A DNA stretch of 10,005 nt from JAAYAN01 sp964437215. Its GTDB lineage: Bacteria > Bacteroidota > Ignavibacteria > Ignavibacteriales > Melioribacteraceae. Below are positions 5,691 through 10,005 of this stretch, piece by piece. Position 1 is the stretch's first letter. Each line of letters starts with the position of its first letter. Position numbers and translations under genes: made by a program. The stretch lies in the NCBI GenBank assembly GCA_964437215.1, contig CAYTFZ010000094.1:1-10005 (forward strand), given 5' to 3'. Under the pieces are notes generated by a model. It was not told the DNA's origin. It searched no databases and saw only the letters and a list, made by a program, of their open reading frames with translations.

Positions 5691-6325
5691 TAAAATACTC
5701 CTGTTGTTTTATTTCCTATTAATTTCCAGTCGGTTTCGTTTGTAAAAGAATCTGAGCAAATTACCAAAGTTTCATCAGTTTGTTTAAACTTCAAGTTGAA
5801 ATATCCGGGATCCTCGTTATAAAAACAGCAGACGTGAGCTTTCTCCTTTTCAGCAACGATTATATTTATCGCACGAATGTATTCTGTCCGCTTATCGATT
5901 ATTTCGATGCCTTTTTTTAGCGCTTCAGAAAAATCACCTTTATCAAAACGTTTAATAAAATTGTATATTTTTTCAGCGCCTATTCTTCCTTCGGCATTTA
6001 TTTTAACTCCGCGCAATTCTCCGTTAAAAACAAAAATGGTCTTTTCATCATAAAACGGCATATTGTTTTCAACAAAAATATCTTTGTCTTGAAATGCACT
6101 TCTTGCGTGGGCAATTACAATTTTAGATTTTCCGAACTCGGATAAATTATCTTCCCAAATTGGTTTGATATTTTTATAGTTTTCCCACTTGCCATTTTTA
6201 AGGAATGAAAAACCCCAACCGTGACCTTGATATTCTTTGCTATTTTTAGATATTTCAGCAAATTTTTCAAGATACCCGCTAATTTCAAACTCTTCCGAAG
6301 AACGAACGTATAATAATCTGCACAT
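5690..6325 (-). CDS. Class II glutamine amidotransferase-like (Ntn hydrolase) protein inside the lysine operon
   Basis: A 211-aa single-domain protein. M-C-R-L gives the Ntn nucleophile C2 after Met removal, and HGWGFSF (35-41), AHARSA (72-77; R75), NNMPF (87-91) and FVFNGELRG (98-106; N101, G102) follow the order of class II amidotransferases of the YafJ/EgtC/Dug3 kind. In glutamine-using members a later Asp (D123 in GlmS, often DSE) holds the free amino group of the substrate; the matching place here reads IGAE (115-118), without Asp. There is no synthase domain to receive ammonia. It sits 11 bp after lysY and overlaps lysZ by one base, so it belongs to the LysW pathway operon. No lysK is present. 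I infer that it may cut the LysW-gamma-glutamyl bond to release lysine; a stand-alone glutaminase or a housekeeping role is possible. Fold confident, role not known. Confidence 0.85.
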   Translation of the reverse strand: MCRLLYVRSSEEFEISGYLEKFAEISKNSKEYQGHGWGFSFLKNGKWENYKNIKPIWEDNLSEFGKSKIVIAHARSAFQDKDIFVENNMPFYDEKTIFVFNGELRGVKINAEGRIGAEKIYNFIKRFDKGDFSEALKKGIEIIDKRTEYIRAINIIVAEKEKAHVCCFYNEDPGYFNLKFKQTDETLVICSDSFTNETDWKLIGNKTTGVF

Positions 6326-6336
6326 TTTTTAGTCCG

Positions 6337-7383
6337 TTAAATCGGGTGAAGACCAGGGAATTCCAGTCCAAGAGTTTCAGGAAATCCGTACATTAAATTG
6401 AATGCCTGAAGCGCCTGACCAGCCGCGCCTTTCATTAAATTATCAATTGAGCTGATTACAACAAGTCTGTTTGAAAACGGATCTTTTTCAAATCCGATAT
6501 CAACATAGTTTGTTCCGATAAGTAATTTCGGCTCGGGGAATCTGTAATTTCCTGAACTTTCTTTTACTATTCGAATAAAAGGTTCATCTTTGTAAGCATT
6601 TCTGTATACTTTCCAAATTTCTTTTTCATCAAGATTTTCTTTAAGAAAAACGTGACTTGTAGCTAAAATGCCGCGAACCATATCAATTGAAGTGGCTGAA
6701 AAATGTATATCAAGTTTCTTCCCAAAGCTCATTTCCTGAAGCATTTCGGCAACGTGCCTGTGCTGTGTCGGTTTATAAGACCTAACTGCTCCGGCTCTTT
6801 CGGGATGATGAGAAGATTCGCTTGCAGCATTTCCGCCTTCCGAAGAACCAACTTTCACTTCAATGCAAGTCCTGTCTTCCATTACCAATCCTTCTTTAAA
6901 TAAAGGATAAAGTCCAAGGATTACAGTTGTAGCGTTACATCCCGCGCTTGAAATATAATTAGCTTTTTTCATTTCCTCGCGATGCAGTTCCGGAATTCCG
7001 TAAACAAACTCTTTTAACATTGCCGGATTGCTGTGAGGATGACCATACCATTTATCATAATCTAAAGGATTCGATAAACGGAAATCGCCACTTAAATCAA
7101 TTATCTTTGGAGCAATTTTTTTATATGTTTCAATATTACCCATCGATTTTCCGTGCGGCAAACACAAAAATAAAAGATCACATTCTTCAAGTTCTGCTAA
7201 TCCTGTAAACTTAATGTTAGTAACTTTACGCAGATTAGGGTGAGCTTTATGCAGAAATTTTCCGTAAAACCTTTCGGAAGTAACCTGTTTAATTTCAACA
7301 TTAGGATGAAATAAAAGCAATCGTAATAGTTCACCGCCGGCATAACCAGAGCCGCCTGCAACAGATACTCTTATTTTACTCAT
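6337..7383 (-). CDS. lysY: [LysW]-aminoadipyl phosphate reductase (ArgC family)
   Basis: An NADPH-dependent reductase of 348 aa that turns LysW-bound aminoadipyl phosphate into the semialdehyde. Seen: the Rossmann motif VAGGSGYAGGELLRLL (8-23), LCLPHGKS (73-80), DLSGDFR (96-102), the catalytic Cys in SSAGCNATTV (C149), KVGSSEGGNA (177-186), THE likely catalytic His region TQHRHVAE (206-213) and a C-terminal DNLMKGAAGQALQAFNL region (314-330). The Cys context GCNAT, in place of GCYPT of bacterial ArgC, favours LysY, in agreement with the neighbours. The ATG immediately follows the lysX stop (TAAATG), which implies re-initiation by the same ribosomes. There is an 11-bp gap to the next gene. Confidence 0.92.
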   Translation of the reverse strand: MSKIRVSVAGGSGYAGGELLRLLLFHPNVEIKQVTSERFYGKFLHKAHPNLRKVTNIKFTGLAELEECDLLFLCLPHGKSMGNIETYKKIAPKIIDLSGDFRLSNPLDYDKWYGHPHSNPAMLKEFVYGIPELHREEMKKANYISSAGCNATTVILGLYPLFKEGLVMEDRTCIEVKVGSSEGGNAASESSHHPERAGAVRSYKPTQHRHVAEMLQEMSFGKKLDIHFSATSIDMVRGILATSHVFLKENLDEKEIWKVYRNAYKDEPFIRIVKESSGNYRFPEPKLLIGTNYVDIGFEKDPFSNRLVVISSIDNLMKGAAGQALQAFNLMYGFPETLGLEFPGLHPI

Positions 7384-8232
7384 TTATACTTCTCCTCTTC
7401 CGGCTTTTATTACATAATCAACAACGTGTTTAGGAATATCCACACCTGTTGTTGTAATACTATTTTTAAATTCCATTGTATAGTTAACTTCGTTTACCTG
7501 TAATCCGTCGACAGTTTCAAAAAGGTCAATTGCAACTATTCCGCCTCCAACAGCTTTAGCAGCCGCAACAGACAATCTGGCAATTTCCTCAGTAACTTCG
7601 CATTTTGTAGCAACACCGCCGCGGGCAGTGTTTGTAATCCAGTGAGGCGATGTTCTGTAAATAGCAGCAATACAATTACCTCCTACAACAAAACTTCTAA
7701 TGTCGCGACCTTTCTTTTCAACGTATTTTTGAATATAGAAAATTGAATGATGATATGAGCCAAGAACTGTTTTATGTTCAAGAATCGATTCAGCGGCATC
7801 GCGGTCGTTAATTTTTGAAAGTAATCTTCCCCAGCTTCCAACTGCCGGTTTCAATACAACAGGATAACCCATTTCTTCAATGGTTTTAATTGCGGATTCT
7901 TCTGTAAATGCCACCCTTACTTCAGGCTGAGGCACTTTATTGTCTGCTAATGCGCTTGATGTTAAAAGTTTATCGCCGCAAATACTTGCCACGTGAAATG
8001 AGTTTACACATTTTACGCCTGCACTTTCATATAATTTCATCGCGTGTAATGCTCTGCTATGATTAATGCATCTTTCTATAATTACATCCAGATTGAATTT
8101 ATCTTTCCCAAGATTAAAGGAAATATTTCTGTCGTCAATCATAACTAATTCAACGTCTTTTCGCGAATTAAATTCATCAATCAGTAATTTCTCATCTTTT
8201 CTAATCAGCGAATGTAAAAATCCAATTTTCAT
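7384..8232 (-). CDS. lysX: LysW-aminoadipate ligase (ATP-grasp, RimK-like)
   Basis: A 282-aa ATP-grasp ligase, close to the usual LysX length of about 280. It joins the alpha-amino group of aminoadipate to the gamma-carboxylate of the C-terminal Glu of LysW, which protects the amino group and hands the intermediate to the later enzymes. Seen: SICGDKLLTS (83-92), the ATP-grasp lysine strand VVLKPAVGSWGR (125-136), YIQKYVEKKGRDIR (166-179), HWITNTARGG (197-206), and the metal and substrate region VNEVNYTMEFKNS (246-258). The homologous ArgX acts on glutamate for arginine; homocitrate synthase in the same operon makes lysine the likely product. An AGGAG (8243-8247) lies 10 nt before the ATG, right after a long hairpin (8248-8295). 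The lysY gene follows without a gap. Confidence 0.93.
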   Translation of the reverse strand: MKIGFLHSLIRKDEKLLIDEFNSRKDVELVMIDDRNISFNLGKDKFNLDVIIERCINHSRALHAMKLYESAGVKCVNSFHVASICGDKLLTSSALADNKVPQPEVRVAFTEESAIKTIEEMGYPVVLKPAVGSWGRLLSKINDRDAAESILEHKTVLGSYHHSIFYIQKYVEKKGRDIRSFVVGGNCIAAIYRTSPHWITNTARGGVATKCEVTEEIARLSVAAAKAVGGGIVAIDLFETVDGLQVNEVNYTMEFKNSITTTGVDIPKHVVDYVIKAGRGEV

Positions 8233-8247
8233 ATTTAGTTTTCTCCT

Positions 8248-8295
8248 AACTATACTTTTAATATTTATTTAAATTTTGGGATTAAAAGAATAGTT
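8248..8295. repeat. Long inverted repeat (hairpin) between homocitrate synthase and lysX
   Basis: The left arm 8248-8262 (AACTATACTTTTAAT) pairs with the right arm 8281-8295 (ATTAAAAGAATAGTT) over 14 of 15 positions, with one mismatch, around an 18-nt loop. In the operon mRNA it begins 4 nt after the homocitrate synthase stop codon and ends exactly where the lysX ribosome binding site begins. No T run follows, so it is not a typical terminator. It may protect the 3' end of the lysW-homocitrate synthase segment or tune lysX translation. Confidence 0.65.
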
Positions 8296-8299
8296 GTAA

Positions 8300-9466
8300 T
8301 TAAGCCTTATAACTACGCTTATTCTTATAAAAATCAACGATATGTTTAAGTTCGGATAGTTCAACGGTCTTACCTTTTTGTCCAACGGATTTTACTACTT
8401 TAAGAATTTCCATCTGAACATCTTCCGGAATGTCGGTAAGCTCAAGAATTTGAAGTGCATATTTTAGCGAAGCTATTCCTGACATATGATCTAAAGCAAA
8501 AGTCCTCGTTCTGCCAACAACTTCAGGATTTAATGATTCATAATGCATAGGGTTTACTGCAGCTGCATGAGTATGTACTCCTGCGCAATGTGTAAAGGCA
8601 TGATCTCCGACAATTGGTGAATTTGCAGGAATAGGAACCCCTGAATGATCACTTACAAATTTGTATAATTCAGGTAATTTTTTCAAATCCCATTGATTAA
8701 CACCATAATCTAATGTTAAAGCAGTAAGAATCTGTGCAAGGTCAACTATTCCAGCACGTTCTCCTAAACCAAGAACAGATGCATCAATTATTTCAGCCCC
8801 TGCTCTGTAAGCATCTAAAGCATTGGCAAGAGCAAGTCCTCTATCGTTATGGCAGTGAACTGCAATTTTAGGGAAATGCCCCATATTATTTAATTCTGTT
8901 TTTAATCTTTTTATATAATCGTACATGCTTCTATCTGTACCGGGTACCATAAAACCTGTTGTATCTGCTACACTGATAATATCAGCACCGGCAGCGCAAG
9001 CAGCAGAAGCAGCTTTAATAACATTTGAAAACTCAGACCTGACAGTATCTTCGGGAGTATAACGGATAAGAACATCAGGTTTCATTTGTTTTGTATATTT
9101 AATAACCTGGGTAATTTGTTCAATGGCATCATCCAATTCTTTCTTGAAAACACTGCTTAATCTATCATCGGAAACACAGTAAAATATTCCAACGAAATCA
9201 ACTCCGCATTCAATTGCCATTTCAACATCTCGTTTATTCGAGCGGGCATGAGCCCCAACGTGTGTCTTCAATCCCTGATGAGCAATTGTATTAACTGCAT
9301 CATAAATTTCTTCTGTAACTGCAGGATGACCAGTTTCAATAATATTTATCCCGATTTCGTCAAGCATTTTTGCAATTGCTAATTTGATATGCCTGTCAAA
9401 ATATACTCCGGGTGTTTGTTCGCCTTCGCGTAATGTAGAATCTAGAACCCAGACCAAATTATTCAC
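8300..9466 (-). CDS. lysS: Homocitrate synthase family protein (LysS/NifV-like)
   Basis: A 388-aa DRE-TIM metallolyase-family synthase that condenses acetyl-CoA with 2-oxoglutarate to homocitrate, the first step of aminoadipate-type lysine synthesis. Seen: DSTLREGEQTPG (9-20; metal Asp D9, catalytic R13), THVGAHARS (68-76), the metal-binding VHCHNDRGLALANA (203-216; H204, H206), GLGERAGI (233-240) and GVHTHA (296-301). It has no C-terminal regulatory domain of the kind in 500-residue isopropylmalate synthases. Isopropylmalate synthase, citramalate synthase and NifV share these motifs, so homocitrate is assigned from the neighbouring lysW-lysX genes. The start is GTG at 9466, which overlaps the last codons of lysW by 8 bp; no ATG is close. 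An AGGAAG stretch inside lysW may act as a distant ribosome binding site. A 67-bp spacer with a hairpin follows. Confidence 0.87.
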   Translation of the reverse strand: MNNLVWVLDSTLREGEQTPGVYFDRHIKLAIAKMLDEIGINIIETGHPAVTEEIYDAVNTIAHQGLKTHVGAHARSNKRDVEMAIECGVDFVGIFYCVSDDRLSSVFKKELDDAIEQITQVIKYTKQMKPDVLIRYTPEDTVRSEFSNVIKAASAACAAGADIISVADTTGFMVPGTDRSMYDYIKRLKTELNNMGHFPKIAVHCHNDRGLALANALDAYRAGAEIIDASVLGLGERAGIVDLAQILTALTLDYGVNQWDLKKLPELYKFVSDHSGVPIPANSPIVGDHAFTHCAGVHTHAAAVNPMHYESLNPEVVGRTRTFALDHMSGIASLKYALQILELTDIPEDVQMEILKVVKSVGQKGKTVELSELKHIVDFYKNKRSYKA

Positions 9467-9623
9467 CCCAATCTTCTTCTTCCTGAGGAGCTTCGTTAAC
9501 TTTGAAAGGATTTACACTTGCAACTTCAAGTTCAACACCGCATTCTGGACATTCAATTAATTCACCTACAACTGTTCCAGGCGCCATTGTAATTTCAGCA
9601 CCGCATACAGGACATTCTGCCAT
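9459..9623 (-). CDS. lysW: Amino-group carrier protein LysW
   Basis: A 54-aa acidic carrier protein on which lysine is built. The translation begins MAECPVCGAEI and contains ELIECPECGVELEV, giving the zinc ligands C4, C7, C25 and C28 as two CxxC knuckles. It ends in EEEDWGE, the invariant EDWGE tail whose last Glu (E54) forms the amide with aminoadipate through its side-chain carboxylate. Its size and acidic charge match LysW; the acidic surface docks on the basic faces of LysX, LysZ, LysY and LysJ. The ATG is set by an AAAGGAG ribosome binding site (9630-9636). It is the first gene of the operon, and its stop region overlaps the GTG of the homocitrate synthase gene. The tail and the neighbouring lysX make the identity nearly certain. 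Confidence 0.97.
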   Translation of the reverse strand: MAECPVCGAEITMAPGTVVGELIECPECGVELEVASVNPFKVNEAPQEEEDWGE

Positions 9624-9654
9624 TTTTTTCTCCTTTATTTTTTGAAAATTGATG

Positions 9655-9704
9655 CAAATTTAATAAACTGCAAAGATAAAAACAATTAAATTCGGAATAT
9701 CAAA
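9655..9704 (-). promoter_or_regulatory. Probable promoter region of the lysine operon
   Basis: On the minus strand TATCTTTG (9678-9671) and TAAATTTG (9662-9655) both fit the TAnnTTTG minus-7 box of Bacteroidota. TTTG (9704-9701) lies 22 nt before the first, and TTG (9685-9683) lies 20 nt before the second, as possible minus-33 boxes. Either would give a leader of about 30-45 nt, too short for a lysine riboswitch. The location fits; the exact box is undecided. Confidence 0.45.
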
Positions 9705-9797
9705 TTTACTAAAAATAATCTATTTTGTATAGGAGTATTTTATTAAAATATATTCTTGTATAATTATAAGCGAACTGTACATTATAAACGGTTTTAT

Positions 9798-10005
9798 TCA
9801 CTTACCGGATTTTTTCTCGACACTGAAAGCAATCGGTAATCCTCTGAAATCAGGATAAACATCAATTTTATCGAAACGAGAACAAATTTCATTTTTTGTT
9901 TTTACAAACTCTTCAAAATTACTTTTATCAACTGGATATGCCGATGGAAATTCGAGTGTTAAATAATTAGCCGGTTTTTCGTTAATCCAAAAGCGGAAAT
10001 CGAGA
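9798..10005 (-). CDS. Unrecognised protein, C-terminal 68 residues only
   Basis: An open frame runs in from the window edge and stops at TGA (9798-9800). The visible tail begins LDFRFWINEKPANYLTL, contains EFPSAYPVDKSNFEEFV and FDKIDVYPDFRGLP, and ends IAFSVEKKSGK. It is mixed hydrophilic with alternating strand-like segments and no membrane stretch. Codon use matches the neighbours. I do not recognise the family. It lies 174 bp upstream of lysW in the same direction; a weak hairpin of four pairs (CGGT/ACCG) just after its stop is not a convincing terminator, so read-through into the lysine operon is possible. Confidence 0.65.
   Translation of the reverse strand, partial: LDFRFWINEKPANYLTLEFPSAYPVDKSNFEEFVKTKNEICSRFDKIDVYPDFRGLPIAFSVEKKSGK

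Noticed and set aside
3751..7383. argB, argC and argD of an arginine operon
   Set aside because: The kinase, reductase and aminotransferase are homologous to ArgB/ArgC/ArgD, but lysW, a LysX-type ligase and homocitrate synthase are in the same operon. The kinase and reductase also carry LysZ- and LysY-like motifs (SGYSS, GCNAT).
8300..9466. 2-isopropylmalate synthase (leuA) or nifV
   Set aside because: The motifs are shared, but the protein lacks the C-terminal LeuA regulatory domain, no leu or nif genes are near, and it overlaps lysW.
9736..9750. TATTTT-ATT-AAAATA hairpin as terminator of the right-edge gene
   Set aside because: It has only six A-T pairs, a 3-nt loop and no T run, so it would not be stable enough.
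9624..9797. Lysine riboswitch before the operon
   Set aside because: The likely leader is only about 30-45 nt, and the gap has no set of paired helices or terminator of the L-box kind.
1..10005. CRISPR arrays, insertion sequences, tRNA or rRNA genes
   Set aside because: No spaced direct repeats, transposase, terminal repeats or cloverleaf-like segments were noticed in reading; base composition is even across the window.

Overview
The window is about 35% GC and bacterial. It looks like the Bacteroidota/Chlorobiota side of the tree, for example an Ignavibacteria-like organism. This is inferred from the AT-rich codon use, the mix of AAAGGAG-type ribosome binding sites with leaders that lack one, and several TAnnTTTG-like promoter boxes. 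No marker gene settles the lineage.

Left part (1-1521, minus strand): the 3'-truncated gene of a QueD/PTPS-family pterin enzyme directly follows a Bcp/PrxQ peroxiredoxin gene. A strong terminator separates this pair from a second redox unit, dodecin followed by an AhpE/Bcp-like peroxiredoxin. That unit is divergent from a Fur-family regulator (1691-2158, plus strand), which is joined without a gap to an RNase Z-like metallo-beta-lactamase-fold hydrolase (2159-2884). The 169-bp divergent spacer carries an interrupted inverted repeat and two abutting palindromes, which are good candidates for Fur-family operators. A SprA-related putative metalloprotease (2890-3591, minus) converges on the hydrolase gene.

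Right part (3751-9623, minus strand): one compact seven-gene operon for lysine synthesis by the alpha-aminoadipate route on the amino-group carrier protein LysW. In transcription order it holds lysW (54 codons, recognisable by its C-terminal EDWGE), homocitrate synthase, lysX, lysY, a class II glutamine amidotransferase-like protein, lysZ and lysJ, followed by a strong terminator. Homocitrate synthase makes the first intermediate. LysX attaches aminoadipate to the C-terminal Glu of LysW, and LysZ, LysY and LysJ convert the bound aminoadipate to LysW-lysine. No lysK (the peptidase that releases lysine) is in the window. Homoaconitase, homoisocitrate dehydrogenase and the aminoadipate aminotransferase are also absent and would have to be elsewhere.

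The most interesting point is the amidotransferase-like protein between lysY and lysZ. It keeps the Ntn cysteine, the Arg and the Asn-Gly of class II amidotransferases but has no visible ammonia-accepting partner. The bond that must be cut to free lysine is a gamma-glutamyl amide, which is the bond class this fold hydrolyses. I therefore propose it as a candidate substitute for LysK. A long hairpin between homocitrate synthase and lysX is a second unexplained element. The window ends inside an unrecognised minus-strand gene (9798 to the edge).
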